A stretch of DNA of 64,000 nucleotides, from positions 38,158,329-38,222,328 of the forward strand of contig OZ024880.1 in the NCBI GenBank assembly GCA_964017185.1, read 5' to 3'. A program made the translations under genes and the position numbers. Source of the DNA: Rugalucina vietnamica (Eukaryota > Mollusca > Bivalvia > Lucinida > Lucinidae). This document shows, piece after piece, positions 22,849 through 35,921 of the stretch. A model generated the notes under the pieces. It made no database searches and had not been told where the DNA came from. It saw nothing but the letters and a program-made list of their open reading frames with translations. Numbering within the stretch: position 1 is the first letter of the stretch; each line of letters opens with the position of its first letter.

Positions 22849-24340
22849 AGCTCACCTGAGCCGAAGGCTCATGGGGAGTTTATAGTATGGTAGTCGAGCC
22901 GGCGTCCGTGCGTGCGTCCGTTCACATTTTCAAAGATCTTCTCTGAAACCGCTTGGCCGATCAAAGCCAAATTTTATGTGGAGCATCCATGGGTAGGGGG
23001 AACGAAAGTTTGTGTTTTTTATCTTGATCGGATAAGAACTCTGGTTGCTGTGGCAACTTGAATTTTCCATTGTCTTGTATGGAGAAAAAGTGTAAATTGG
23101 CATTTTCCGTTGTCAGGCTGGGGATATTTGAATTTTGTTTTTACATAAATGTTTATTGAGTAGTCCTTCACGTTTAAGGCAACTTTTGTAAAAATCACTT
23201 TATTCGTTTTGTTGCTATAGAAACATAAAGGGTAAATTTTCGAAAAAAATATTCAAAAATCTTCTTCTCAGAAGCCGTATGGGGGATGAAGCTGAAATTT
23301 AGCATACATGCTTATGACATTAGTCTGTACAAAGTTTGTGTTTTTTATTGTCTTTGTCCAACTACTTTGGTTGCTATGGTAACTTGAAGTTTCCATTGAC
23401 TTATAAGACAAAAAGTGGAAATTTGCAATATCTGCCGTTTCATTGAGGATATTGAAATTTTGTTTTTACATAAATGTTTATTGAATAGTCCTCCCCATTT
23501 TAGGCAACTTTCGTCAAAATTGCTTTATTCCTTTGGTTGCTATAGCAACGTAAAGGGTAAATTTTCGAAAAAAAATATTCAAAAATCTTCTTCTCAGAAG
23601 CTGTAATGCGGATGAAGCTGAAACTTAGCATAAATGCTTATGATATTAGCCTGTACAAAGTTTGTGTTTTTTTATTGTCCTTGTCCCACTACTTTGGTTG
23701 CTATGGCAACTTAAAGTTTCCATTGACTTATAAGACGAAAAGCGGAAAATTGCAATTTCTGCCATTTCGCTTGAAATATTTGAGTTTTGTTTTTACGTAA
23801 ATGTTTGTTGACTAGTCCTAGTTTCTGTAGGAAGTGGGAACCAATGTATATATAAATAATCCAGGATACACGACCAAGATGGCCGCCATGCGCATATATG
23901 GTAAAAACCCTTCAACAATCTTCTTCTCTGGAACCAGTGGACCGATTTCAACGAAACTTGGCATGAAGCATCTACGACTCAAGTACTACAACGTATATAA
24001 ATCATGACCCTGGGATGACCTTGACCTATTTTATTGCAAGGTCAATTTTGGAAACATTGGCTTTTACATGGGAAAAATTGAAAACTATGGATTTTATGAA
24101 AACTATTGCAGCCTGAGACTTGAAAAGTGGTAGATGAAAACAACTAATGGATAAGATGAAGGTATATGATTAATTTGGGTCAAGATCTCTTGACCTTGGC
24201 CGGTCCGTCGTCCATACACACTTTTCAAAGATCTTCTCTTAAACCGCTTGGCCAATCAAAGCCAAATTTTAACTACTTTTCTTTAGTCCAGTGACTGTAT
24301 TTCTTGAACTCTCAGGTGAGCAATCGTTGCCCTTGGGCTA
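22849..24340 (+). mobile_element. AGCTCACCTGAGCC tandem-core element, copy 1
   Basis: It starts with the hairpin AGCTCACCTGAGCCGAAGGC and then GGCGTCCGTGCGTGCGTCCG. The core units are more diverged than in other copies (CTTCTTCTCAGAAGC, GGTTGCTATGGCAACTT) and resemble the 61.8-62.6 kb interior. The right part reaches CAGGTGAGCAATCG near 24310. Confidence 0.6.
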
Positions 24341-24357
24341 CTTGTTCTTAATGATTT

Positions 24358-26005
24358 TTAGCACTCCTGATCTGGAAGCTCAAAAGGTGATCTTAAAGAA
24401 AAAAGTATACCCATGGTCTGTTGTCCACCATTTTCAAAGATATCCTCTGAAACAGCTTTGCCGATCAAAGCCAAATTTTATATGAAGCATCTATAGGAAG
24501 GGGGAACAAGACTATTATAAATAATCCAGGTCACCTGACCAAGATGGCAGGCATGCCTATATATCCTCTTCTCTAGAAACATGTTCTATAAAAAATGCTG
24601 TGCATGCACAATAAAAACAAAAACAAAAGTGTTTTATGTCGACAACACCTATTTTGTTTCGGTTTATAGCAAAAACTTGCAGTCAAATACATAGGAAACT
24701 ATGTTTTTGCTTGATGAACATTAGAAATAATTGGGTAGGTACAAAAACCAAGAGTTATCTCCACCTGATGGCATTTAGGAACGCTGCCAAATCCGTTATT
24801 AGCTCACCTGAGCTGAAGGCTCACAAGGTGAGCTTATAGGATGGCCATGCTCCGGCGTCCGTTCGTCGTCGTCCACAATTTCAAAGATCTTCTCCTCTGA
24901 AACCTCTAGGCCAATCAAAGCCAAACTTCATATGGAACATCCTTAGGAAGGGGGAAAGAAAGTTTATATAAATGGTCCAGGTCACATGACCAAGATGGCC
25001 GCCATGCCCATATATGGAAAAAAACATAAGAAAATCTTCTCTGGAACCGGTGGACCAATTTCAACGAAACTTGGTATGTAGCATTGGGGACTCTGGACCA
25101 TCATACTTTATATAAATCATGACCTTGGTTGACTTTGACATATTTTACAGCAAGCTCAATTTTGGCTGCATAGGCTTTTTAATGGAAAAAAGTGAAAACA
25201 TTGAATTTTTCAGGAAGTTTTGTAGCCTGTGACCTGAAAGTTGGTAGATACAGACTACATGTCGAACTAATGAAGTGTTGTGAGTATAAAAGGTCAAGGT
25301 CATTTCTTGACCTTTGCCAAAGGTCATTTACAATTTAAATGTAAAACTCAATTTTCTCAGTAACCACTTGACCAATCAAATCCAAATTTTATTTGAGTAT
25401 CCTTGGGATGGAGGAACAAAAGTTTATATAAATGGTCAAGATCACATGACCAAGATGGCCACCATGGCTATAAATAGAAAAAACCTTTAAAATCTTCTCC
25501 AGAACCAGAAGGCCTAGGATTTTGAAACTTGGCATGAAGCATCAGGGGGAGGAGCTCTACAAAGTTTATATAACTCATGACCCTGCAATGACCTTGACCT
25601 ATTTTAGGGCAAGGTCAACATAGATGCCCATGCATTTGAATGGGGAAAATTGTCAAAATGTCAGTTGAAGGGAAAAACTTAAGGAAATGGGCAAATGGAC
25701 AGAAGATTTATGATTCTGAAAAAATGGACCCCAGGGGTAGGTCTGCCCACACCCTGGGGCAATATACTTTTATATTACCATAATATTCAAAGGTCTTCTT
25801 CTCTGAAACCGTTTGGCCAATCAAAGCCAAATGTCATGTGGAGCATTTTTAGGAAGGGAGAATGAAAGTTGTTATAAATGGTCAAGGTCACATATTTGTA
25901 TAATCATGACCTGTGGATGACCTTGATCTATTTTATGGCAAGGTCACCTGAGGTCGCATATCCGAGATCTCATGTGAACGTTTACAGGACCATTGGTCCT
26001 CTGGT
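24358..26005 (+). mobile_element. AGCTCACCTGAGCC tandem-core elements, two further copies
   Basis: A short degenerate copy begins near 24358 (GCACTCCTGATCTGGAAGC). A clearer copy begins at 24801 (AGCTCACCTGAGCTGAAGGC) and ends at 26005 with ACAGGACCATTGGTCCTCTG, the family's other terminus. Core units contain CATGACCAAGATGGCCGCCA and CTTGACCTATTTTA. Confidence 0.65.
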
Positions 26006-26231
26006 TATACAAGTCACATACATGTATATACCCAATAATACACTTAAAAATTTTGCTTATGTTTTAAAAACTGACCCCTTGATTTTAAGAACTTTTCTCA
26101 TCTTGTCAGTAAGAGATCCTTTACATTATGGATAGAAAGGAGTACAGATCAGAGATATACACTGAGAGGAACTAGAAACTTCTCATACTTTGGGCTTGGG
26201 CCAAATAAAGCTCGCCAAAATTTTATTTAAT

Positions 26232-26423
26232 GAGCCTGTGCATGAAAAAAAAACCAATAATTTGGGGTTCCGACCAGGTCTGACACAAACCGGGCTGCGA
26301 AGCCACAGAAGCAGGCTAGAAGCTTGAAATTTCGGATTTAGAAGAAGAGGGAGTTACTGCACAGCTGATCTGCGTCTTTGTTTTCGCATCTGCAGATTGT
26401 TTGTTTTCTCATGCAGGGGCTTT
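26232..26423 (+). mobile_element. GAGCC MITE
   Basis: Shortened copy. The left half is normal, but the second hairpin arm joins directly (GAGGGAGTTACTGCACAGC), indicating an internal deletion. Confidence 0.7.
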
Positions 26424-26533
26424 AATGCTATAGAAAGTTCAATTACAGCAGAACCGTACTGGAACGGTGAGTTATGAAATTACTGGGCAGCATAGATATA
26501 TTTTACAGGGCCCGAATCCAAAGTATATATATT

Positions 26534-26965
26534 TGTGACGGGATAGCCTTCCTTGGAAATATGCAAATTTCAAACTCGAGACTTTGTGAATCAAGTAAGT
26601 GTAGGGTATATAGCGCAGTAAACCACCCTTGGTGGATGAGCATGCTTTTCCACCGACGGGGTTTCTGTGGCTCAGCTTGGCTGTTCGTTACATTTGGTGG
26701 CAGCAGTAGGATGATGACAACTGCCAGAACGGAGTTGCCTTACCCATGTAGTGACAGTAGTCCCCAGGCCAAGACTCGGGACGAGTCTTCTCGGAGGGGG
26801 AAGTAATGTGACGGGATAGCCTCCCTTGGAAATATGCAAATTTCAAACTCGAGACTTTGTGAATTGAGTAAGTGTAGGGTATATAGCGCAGTAAACCACC
26901 CTTGGTGGATGAGCATGCTTTTCCACCAACGGGGTTTCTGTGGCTCAGCTCGGCTGTTCGTTACA
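26534..26965 (+). mobile_element. TRIM (miniature LTR retroelement) with two 159-bp LTRs
   Basis: Direct repeats at 26534-26692 and 26807-26965, each exactly 159 bp, start TGTGACGGGATAGCC and end CTGTTCGTTACA. The 114-bp interior starts TTTGGTGGCAGCAGTAGG (a primer-binding-site-like TGGTGGCAGCAG) and ends with a purine tract (TCGGAGGGGGAAGTAA) just before the 3' LTR. TATT flanks both sides. There are no gag or pol genes, as expected for a TRIM, which must rely on enzymes in trans. Short ORFs over the LTRs are incidental. Confidence 0.85.
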
Positions 26966-27223
26966 TATTTTTTTTTTTTTTTTTTTTTTTTAATTCAGTT
27001 TTACGTCCCTTTCAAGATTATTTCAGCTCATATGAGATGGGCCAATCAGTAGGTGGGCGAAAACGGGAGAACCCCGAGAAAAACCACCTGGCATACCTGC
27101 AAGCAGAACTTGGCTTGTCTCACATGTGGCCAAAGCGGGGCTCGAACCCACACCAGACACAACGGTGAGATGATCGAGTGATTAAGAAACAGTGCTCTTA
27201 ACCGCTCGGCCACGGGGGCCACT
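26966..27223 (-). mobile_element. tRNA-derived SINE, antisense copy
   Basis: Read on the minus strand it begins GGCCCCCGTGGCCGAGCGGT (tRNA Ser/Leu-like A box). It carries a B box GGTTCGAGCCC (about 27140) and the GCTTGCAGG body, and ends in a long poly(A) (poly(T) from 26968). TCCAAAGTATAT occurs before the neighbouring TRIM (26519) and right after this SINE (27225). The SINE therefore inserted first and the TRIM landed at its tail. Confidence 0.85.
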
Positions 27224-27535
27224 CCAAAGTATATGAAGATAAAAGTTATTGACTTTGTCTCATTAAGTATATTTGTATTGAGGTTTAACATCCCAGTCAA
27301 CAATTGTTCAGCCATGTTGGGACAGATCAGTATTCAAATATAGGTAAACGAGTGTGTTGAAAACATTAGAATTTTCACAAGAGCGATGCTCATGAGAAGT
27401 GGAAGTCATTAACTATGCACTGTTTCATGCATGCTATCATTGCTGCGTAGGAACAAAATTCTAGAACCAATTTAGATTCATGAACAGGGTGGCATCAATA
27501 AATAAATGATTATAAAATTGTGCCGATACATAAAA

Positions 27536-29679
27536 ACCAGAGGACCATTGGTCCTGAGAACGCTCACCTGAAGCCTGATCTTGGAGTATTAAGTCATAAT
27601 GAAATGACATTGACCTTGAATACTCACACACCTTTATTGACTTCATAAGTTGTCTGCATCTGCAAAGTTTCAGGTCTCAGGCTGCAATAGTTTCCAAACC
27701 CAGTGATTTCTGAGAAAACCATAATTTTAATTTTGATATTTAAATGACCTTGGGCCAAGGTCAAGACATGACCTTGGCCTTCATTAATTACTTACCTTTA
27801 TTGACTCCATTAGTTGTCTGCATCTAGCAACTTTCAGGTCTCAGGCTGCAACAGTTTGTTTTCGCCTTTTCCCATGTGAAAGCCTATGTTTCCAAAATTG
27901 ACCTTGCTGTAAAATAGGTCAAGGTCATCATAGGGTCATCATTTCAACAAATTATGATGGGCTGGAGTTCCAAATGCTACATACCAAGTTTCATGAAAAT
28001 TGGACTGCCGGTTCTGGAGAAGAAGATTTTTGAAAGGTTTTTACCATATATGGGCGTGGCGGCCATCTTGGTCATGTGACCTGGATTTCGCGATCAAACT
28101 TTTGTCTCCCCTACCCATGGATGCTCCACATAAAATTTCACTTTGATTTGCCTAGCAGTTTCAGAGAAGAAGATCTTTAAAAAGTGTGTATGGACAACAG
28201 ACTGGCCAAGGTCAAGACATAACCTTGACCTATATTAATCACATACCTTCATCTACTCCATTAGTTGTTTGCATCTACCACTTTTCAGGCCTCAGGCTGC
28301 AATAGTTTTCAAAAAATCCATAGTTTTCACTTCTTCCTATGTAAAAGCCTATGTTTCCAAATTTGACCTTGCCGTAAAATAGGTCAAGGTCATCCAAGGG
28401 TCATCATTTTATCAAACTATGATGGGCTGAAGTCTCCGATGCTACATACCAAGTTTCGTGGAAATCGGCCCACCGGTTCTGGAGAAGAAGATTTTTGAAG
28501 GGTTTTTACCATATATGGGCGTGGCAGCCATCTTGGTCATGTGACCTGGATTTCGCGATCAAACTTTCGTCTCCCCTACCCCTTGGATGCTCCACATAAA
28601 ATTTCACTTTGATTGGCCACGCAGTTTCAGAGAAGAAGATCTTTAAAAAGTGTGTATGGACAACAGACTGGCCAAGGTCAAGAGATGACCTTGACCTATA
28701 TTAATCATATACCTTCATCTACTCCATTAGTTGTTTGCATCTACAACTTTTCAGGCCTCAGGCTGCAACAGTTTTCAAAAAATCCATAGTTTTCACTTTT
28801 TCCTATGTAAAAGCCTATGTTTCCAAATTTGACCTTGCCGTAAAATAGGTCAAGGTCATCCAATGGTCATCATTTTATCAAACTATGATGGGCTGAGATC
28901 CTTGATGCTACATACCAAGTTTCATGGAAATCGGCCCACCGGTTCTGGAGAAGAAGATTTTTGAGTGGTTTTTACCATATATGGGCGTGGCGGCCATCTT
29001 GGTCATGTGACCTGGATTTCGCGATCAAACTTTCGTCTCCTTTACCCATGGATGCTCCACATAAAATTTCACTTTGATTGGCCAAGCAGTTTCAGAGAAG
29101 AAGATCTTTGAAAAGTGTGTATGGACAACAGACTGGCTAAGGTCAAGAGATGACCTTGACCTAAATTAATCACATACCTTCATCTACTCCATTAGTTGTT
29201 TGCATCTACCACTTTTCAGGCCTCAGGCTGCAATAGTTTTCAAAAAATCCATAGTTTTCACTTTTTCCTATGTAAAAGCCTATGTTTCCAAATTTGACCT
29301 TGCCGTAAAATAGGTCAGGGTCATCCAAGGGTCATCATTTTATCAAACTATGATGGGCTGAAGTCCCCAATGCTACATACCAAGTTTCGTGGAAATCGGC
29401 CCACCGGATCTGGAGAAGAAGATTTTTGAAGGGTTTTTACCATATATGGGCGTGGCGGCCATCTTGGTCATGTGACCTGGATTTCGCGATCAAACTTGAA
29501 ATGCCACTACCCAAGGAGGCTCCACATAAAATTTCAACTAGATCGGCCAAGCGGTTTCAGAGAAGAAGATCTTTGAAATTGTGGACGACGGACGGACGAC
29601 GGACGACGGACGGACGGACGGACGCCGGATCATGGCCATCCTATAAGCTCACCTTGTGAGCCTTCGGCTCAGGTGAGCT
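27536..29679 (-). mobile_element. AGCTCACCTGAGCC tandem-core element, minus orientation
   Basis: It runs from ACCAGAGGACCATTGGTCCT to the terminal hairpin CTCACCTTGTGAGCCTTCGG and AGGTGAGCT, with a GACGGACGGAC microsatellite (29584-29623) beside the hairpin. At least three ~467-bp units are marked by GTGTGTATGGACAACAGACT at about 28181, 28650 and 29116. Each contains CAAGGTCAAG..ATGACCTTG. Confidence 0.8.
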
Positions 29680-29681
29680 AA

Positions 29682-29900
29682 AAAAACAATCTACATAGGC
29701 GAAAACAAAAGTGCAGATCAGCTGTGCTGTTCAGCCCCTTTGTATTCACCCCACAAATAGTCCAATGGCTCTTCTTTCTCAATCTGAAATTTCAAGCTTC
29801 TGAAATTTCAAGCTTCTTGCCTGCTTCTGTGGCTGTACAGCCTGGTTTGTCTCAGACCAGGTCGGAAACCCAGATTGTTGGTTTTCTCATGCAAAGGTTC
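29682..29900 (+). mobile_element. GAGCC MITE, left end missing
   Basis: The first ~18 bp are replaced by the end of the neighbouring tandem-core element. The rest runs CAATCTACATAGGCGAAAAC ... GGTTTTCTCATGC. AAGCTTCTGAAATTTC is duplicated within it. Confidence 0.7.
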
Positions 29901-30110
29901 AAATGATTTTCATCTGAAAGTGTTTAATTAAATTAAAGTTGTATTGACAAGGTCTAAAACCTAAACATTTGCAAACCATTAAACAATTGATTTTCGGTCG
30001 TAACAACAACTCTCTCGATGCCCTCAGCGTGCTCAGGTAGCAAGCTATGTCACCTTCGTTAAACAATTAATTAAAACAAACAGACACCACAGGAAAATTA
30101 GACATTATTT

Positions 30111-30345
30111 GAGCCACCTCATCAGAAAACAAACAATTTGTATATGCGAAAACAAAGACGCAGATCAGCTGTGCACTAACTGCACAATTGACCAGTGTCT
30201 TTGTTTCCGCTTCACAGATAGTACAATTCCTCGTCTACTTATATCCAAAGTTTCAAGCTTCTAGCTTTCTTCTGTGACAGTACACACCAGTTTGTGTCGG
30301 AACTGGTCGGAAACCCAGATTGTTGGTTTTCTCATGCCACGGCTC
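30111..30345 (+). mobile_element. GAGCC MITE, full-length
   Basis: 235 bp with ATTT on both flanks. The centre is of the TGTGCAcTAACTGCACA type rather than the GCGG palindrome. Confidence 0.82.
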
Positions 30346-30542
30346 ATTTTTAAAGACAAACGTGTCACCTTCAAGTTACCATAATGTTCCTGTAATTTCC
30401 TACTTACTGGATATTCTATGTTTTTCTACAACAACTGGTTATTTTCTTCTGAGAGCTGCAGCTCAAGATTTCTGGTGAAGTTCTGACCTAGATCAAACTG
30501 TATTAAGGGTTTGATGTGTCAGTTATAATATCTCTGCATCAT

Positions 30543-30750
30543 GAGCCACGACACTAGAAAACCCGTCTTCGAGATTTCCGACCAGGTCTGACACAAATCA
30601 GCCTGTAGAGTCACAGAATAAGGCTAGAAGCTTGAAATTTCGGATTTAAGAAGAAGAGGGATTGTACTATCTGTGTAGCAAAAACAAAGGCACTGATCTG
30701 TGCCATTGTTTTCGCATAGGCAAAACTCTGGTTTTCTCACGTCACGGCTC
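30543..30750 (+). mobile_element. GAGCC MITE, hairpin-deleted
   Basis: Both ends are present (GAGCCACGACACTAGAAAAC / TCTCACGTCACGGCTC). The central palindrome is missing (CACTGATCTGTGCC), leaving 208 bp. Confidence 0.78.
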
Positions 30751-31290
30751 ATATAGTATCACTGCCTTTTCTGCTGCAATGAAAAGATCCATACATTTAG
30801 ATTAAATTTGAAATAATTTTTAGGGTATCATGATCTGTTGTTTGATGGAAGTTGCTGAAGAATCAGGTAATATAGTATTTTTTCTTGTGTCCAATTTAAA
30901 AAGGTATAAACAAAAACAGTTTTGAATAGGGCTTTCTTGTACAAAAATTGTGGTTGGTGGAAGTAATTATTTCTCACTCAGTATTTTCAAATTGTTATTT
31001 TTTATTTTTATTTTTATTTTTTTCTTAGTTTTCTTAGTTATCCCGTTATGGAATAGTCTTCCCTCTTCAGTGGTCTCATCAAAGACTGCTGAAGAATTTA
31101 AGGCTCTCATTTAGATCAGGGGTTCTGAGGTATACGTTTTAGTATGCCTCTGTTTAGCTTCTTGTAAATAGTTTTAATGGCCCATCCCGAATGTTCTCCC
31201 CATCTTGCTAAATTCAAAATTTAGCACCCACCCAACACCTGAGATGATGATCAGAAATTGATCGACTCAGTATATGAAGATAGATAGATA

Positions 31291-31514
31291 GTTTTACGTC
31301 CCTTTCAAGATTATTTCAGCTCATATGAGACGGGCCAATCAGTAGGTGGGGTGAAAACGGGAGAACCCGAAGAAAAAACCAACTGGCACAGCAAGCAGAA
31401 CTTGGCTTGTCTCACATGTGGCCAGAGTGGGGCTCGAACCCACACCAGACACAGCGGTGAGATGATCGAGCGACTAAGAAACAGCGCTCTTAACCGCTCG
31501 GCCAGGGGACCGCC
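31291..31514 (-). mobile_element. tRNA-derived SINE, antisense copy
   Basis: B box in GGCTCGAACCC orientation near 31432 and tRNA-like head ending CGCTCGGCCAGGGGACC. The tail side is GATAGATAGATA instead of poly(T). Confidence 0.8.
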
Positions 31515-31792
31515 TTCAGATTGTTAGTATTTTCTTAAAAGTCACTCAAAATCATCAAATATCTCTCCTGCCATTACAAAATTCATTTATTTTGGAAACA
31601 AAAAAAAAAAAAAAAAAAATGAGCGTAACTATATATTGCTGATTAATACCGAAGAAGATCTGGATCATGACTAAAAAATGTTGACTGGGACATTTATAAC
31701 CACGTAACAAACAATTTTTTGAAATGTAAAAATTGCTGGGAAAACTTCATCCCCATCATTTAAACAAAACTTTTAAGGCGATCCTGGCATTT

Positions 31793-31976
31793 GAGCCGCG
31801 TCATGAGAAAAAACCGGATTTTTGCCTATGCGAAAACAAAGGCGCAGATCAGCGCCTTTGTTTTCGCTACACGGATAGTACAATTTCTCTTCTTCTTAAA
31901 TCCAAAATGTCAAGCTTCTAGCCTATTTCTATGACTGTACAGGTCGGTTTTGTGTAAGACCTGGTTGGAAACCCCA
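31793..31976 (+). mobile_element. GAGCC MITE, truncated at right end
   Basis: The left end is intact and the hairpin reduced to GCGCAGATCAGCGCC. The sequence stops after GGTTGGAAACCCCAGA. It lies ~100 bp upstream of the first recognised tetraspanin exon. Confidence 0.75.
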
Positions 31977-32080
31977 GACGTTCTTAAGGACTTTGGTAGT
32001 ACATGTAAATAACCAAAATATAATACTTCAATAAGTTCCGATTTAGTTTCATGTAACTGCTTAAAGTTTCTGAATTTCAG

Positions 32081-32171
32081 ATACGAGAATGAAAAGTCAT
32101 GTTATGATGCACACAGAATGAATTTGTTCATCATCAAAATCCTACTCGTTGCTGTCAACTTCATACTCTTT
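32081..32171 (+). CDS. Tetraspanin exon 1 (TM1 start)
   Basis: It lies between AATTTCAG and GTAAGT. ATG at 32118 begins MNLFIIKILLVAVNFILF, and the exon ends in phase 0. If it is an internal exon, 12 more residues (YENEKSCYDAHR) precede that Met. Confidence 0.75.
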
Positions 32172-35100
32172 GTAAGTATTAATGGTATTTTCAGAGATGC
32201 ATTTCCCCCATTTTCCATCCTACATATGAGCCTGTGCATGAGAAAACCAACAATTTGGGGTTCCGACCAGGTCTGACACAAACCGGGCTGTACAGTCACA
32301 GAAGCAGGCGAAGCTGATCTGTGTCTTTGTTTTCAAAATAAAGGTCTAAACATAATGCACCTTAATATACATTATCTTTATCCAAAACTGGATGAGCTAA
32401 AAATTCTCTTAAGCCAGAAAGCTGAAATTGACATAATCTGCTTATGTGAGACTTTTTTAAATGATGAATTTAGCAACAATGAACTACATCTAGAAAATTA
32501 CCAACTATTTCGCAAAGATAGGAATACAAATGGTGGTGGTTTAGTTATCTATGTAAGAGAATCATTAAGGGTTTCAGTGCGAGAGGACTTGCAGGTTGAA
32601 GGTGTTGAGTCAATGTGGCTTGAAATCAAGCATAAAGCACAAAAAACTTTCTTGTTAGGCTACACATATAGACCTCCATCATCAAATCAAAGTTGGATTG
32701 ATGACTTTGAAGGGATTTTGGAGCAAATCTATACTGAAAACAAGGAAATCATCATGCTTGGTGATTTCAGCTTAAATATGCTTGACAATAGCAATATTGT
32801 ACACAACTGGCTTCAGTTCACAGATTCTGTAAATCTTACTCAGATTGTTGATTCACCTACACGCGTAACAGCAACATCAGCAACCATGATTGACCATGCT
32901 TATACTAACAAGCCAGAAAATATTGTTGAGGTTTTTGTACCATGTTATGCCATTAGTGACCACTACCCTGTTTGTCTGACCCGCAAATTATCCAATAAAA
33001 GCAGTTCAGAATCAAAACACAAGACTATCACCTATAGAAGCATGAGCCATTTTGATGATCTTGCTTTTTTATCAGATCTAGAAGCACAACCATGGTCAAC
33101 ACTTGACATCTTTGACAATCCAAATGATGCCTTAGATTTCTTTCTGCAAATTTTTGAGAAAGTTCTAGATCAACACGCTCCTCAAAGGACTAGACGAGTA
33201 AAGCGTAAACTGCAACCTAACTGGTTTAATGCAGAAATAGCTGAAGCTGGAAAACAGCGTGACCATTTCCATAAACAAAAAGACACAGAAAACCACCGCT
33301 TCTGGAGAAATAAAACAAAAAGTCTCATCTCAAATTCTAAGAAACAAATCTTTACTAAAAACATACAAGAAAACAAAAGAAATCCCAAAAAGCTGTGGAA
33401 ACAACTTCATGAAATTTCAAATAAATCTAAATCACATACAACCCCCTCAGTTGTTAATCAGGAGGGTGAACCAATTTTGGATCCAGAACAGACAGCCAAC
33501 TCATTCAATGACTTTTTCACATCCATTTTTCAACAATATGGAAAAGAAAATACAGAAAACTGCTGCATCTCAGAAAAATTAAAAAATTTTGTCCAAAACA
33601 AGCTGCCACCAGAAGCAAACTTTGAAATCCCTCCAGTTTCTACATCCTTTGTGCAAAAGCAATTAGATGCCCTGGACCCCTCAAAAGCAACTGGACTTGA
33701 TGGCTTGAGTGCTAAATTCTTAAAGTTAGGTTCATCAGTGATAGCAACACCTGTAGCAAAAATTCTAAATCTCAGTATAGTAACGGGAATATGTCCAGAT
33801 AACTTCAAGAAAGCTAAGATCACCCCATGTTTTAAGAAGGGAGATAAATCTGATATGTCTAACTATAGACCAATCTCTGTCCTACCCTTGTTATCAAAAT
33901 TGATTGAAAAACATGTCGCTGAAAACCTAAAATCATATTTAAATAAATATGATCTGTTGTATGAGCGGCAGTCTGGATTCAGAGCCAATCATTCATGTGA
34001 GACCGCTCTTACTGCTATAGTTGATGACTGGCTTACAGCTATTGATAATGGTGAAATAGTTGGAACAGTACTGTTAGACCTGTCCAAAGCATTTGATCTT
34101 GTTAACCACAGATTACTACTTGAAAAACTGCAACAATATCAATTTAGTGCTGCTTCTCTTCAATGGTTTCAGTCATATTTTAATGAGAGATCACAACAAG
34201 TATCAATTTCAGGAAAACTGTCAGGCTCTAGAATCATATCTTCTGGAGTGCCACAAGGGTCTGTCTTGGGGCCTCTGCTTTTCTTAATCTATGTCAATGA
34301 TCTACCACTAGAAATAAAAAAGGCCATCATAGACAAATTTGCAGATGACACAACAGTAACCAAAACAGGCAGTTCCGTCGAGGAAGTGGTTGACGATCTG
34401 AATGAAGAGATGGAAAATGCTGTCAGCTGGTTCGACAAAAATCACATGTCTGTCAATAAAGGCAAAACTAAGGCATTCTTTGTTTCAACTGCTCAAAAAC
34501 AGTCCAGTATCAAAGAGAATAATCCTGATATAAAAACTGGCACAACAAAACTAGAAGTATCAAGTAAAGAAAAGCTACTTGGTGTCACAATTGACAACAC
34601 ATTAAATTGGTCATCTCAAGTGGATGCAACAATCAAGAAATGTAATTCTCTCCTGTTTTTACTTGGCCGGATCAAAATATATTTGGATATACCGACCAGG
34701 AAACTGTATTTCAATGCTTACATACTTCCACATCTTGAATATTGCAACTCTATTTGGGGAAACTGCAGCGATGAGCTTCTTGATAAACTCATCAAGTTTC
34801 AGAAAAGAGCTGCAAGGCTTATTCTTGACAAAGACCTTAGTACTCCTTCTTCAGAGCTCTTCCAGGAACTTAACTGGATGAGATTTGATGAAATGGTCAA
34901 ATACAAGAAATGCATAATAATGTACAAGTCTTTAAACAATCTTGCCCCAGCTTACATGTCTAATAAATTTACTTATTCCTATGACATCCACAATCTTGAG
35001 TTAAGATCAGCCACAAACCAATGCCTTTACATACCTAAACCTAAACTTGAAATCTACAGAAAATCTCTGTCTTACTCTGGACCTAAATTATGGAACACAC

Positions 35101-35887
35101 TCCCTGAAGCAGTGAGAAATTTAGGGTCATTCAAGAAATGACCCTAAGAGTTTGAGAAATTTAGGGTCATTCAAACATTCACACCAACTTTAGGGTCATT
35201 CAAACAGAGGTACCTTAGACTACAAATGAAACTGTCCACTAAATGATGTACATGTAGATAGAAAATTAATAGTAAATATTGACTTGTATATAGGCTATTG
35301 TGCATGTATTTGTATTGTTCATGTATTTTTATATAGTATAGTAGATTATCTCAGAATGATTATGCCATATTTTGAACTGTTTCACTTTCGAAATTAAAAT
35401 TCATCTTAAAGAACTTTCAACCCATACTTGTAATATTACTAATTCTCACAATCTAAAATAGCTAACATCTTTAGTATTTATACAGGTATTAATCTGAGAC
35501 TGTTTTTGGTATTTTAATATCTAAGATTATATTAACAGAGATTAATGTTCATATAGAGCAAACACTTTTACATTTATGAATAATCAAGAATGCAATTGTA
35601 CTTGTTAAATTTTATTGGCTGTTTAACCTTGTCTGTTTTCTAGCATGTATTAAGGCACTTAATATGAAGACTCAAATCAGAACCCTATCTCACCCAAATC
35701 AATGAACACAATATTATAATTGTAGTTTAGTTTATTTTTGTTTATTAACTCTGTGTGTATGTATATTTACAAATGTAGTACAACTTTGACATATTGTTGT
35801 AAATATTGTGTATAATAGCCATTATATTGAGGGCCTCAGGGAAGATTGGTATTGCCAACTGTGTTTAACCCTCGTTAAATAAAGACA

Positions 35888-35921
<34 letters not shown>

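Noticed and set aside
26966-27223. Functional tRNA gene
   Set aside because: The tRNA-like head lacks a complete cloverleaf and is joined to a SINE body with poly(A); the same applies to the other copies.
30822-30864. Possible first tetraspanin exon (ATGATCTGTTGTTTGATGGA, followed by GTAATA)
   Set aside because: The reading frame leaves 1 nt, whereas the exon at 32081 needs 2 nt from its predecessor; the join would give a stop.
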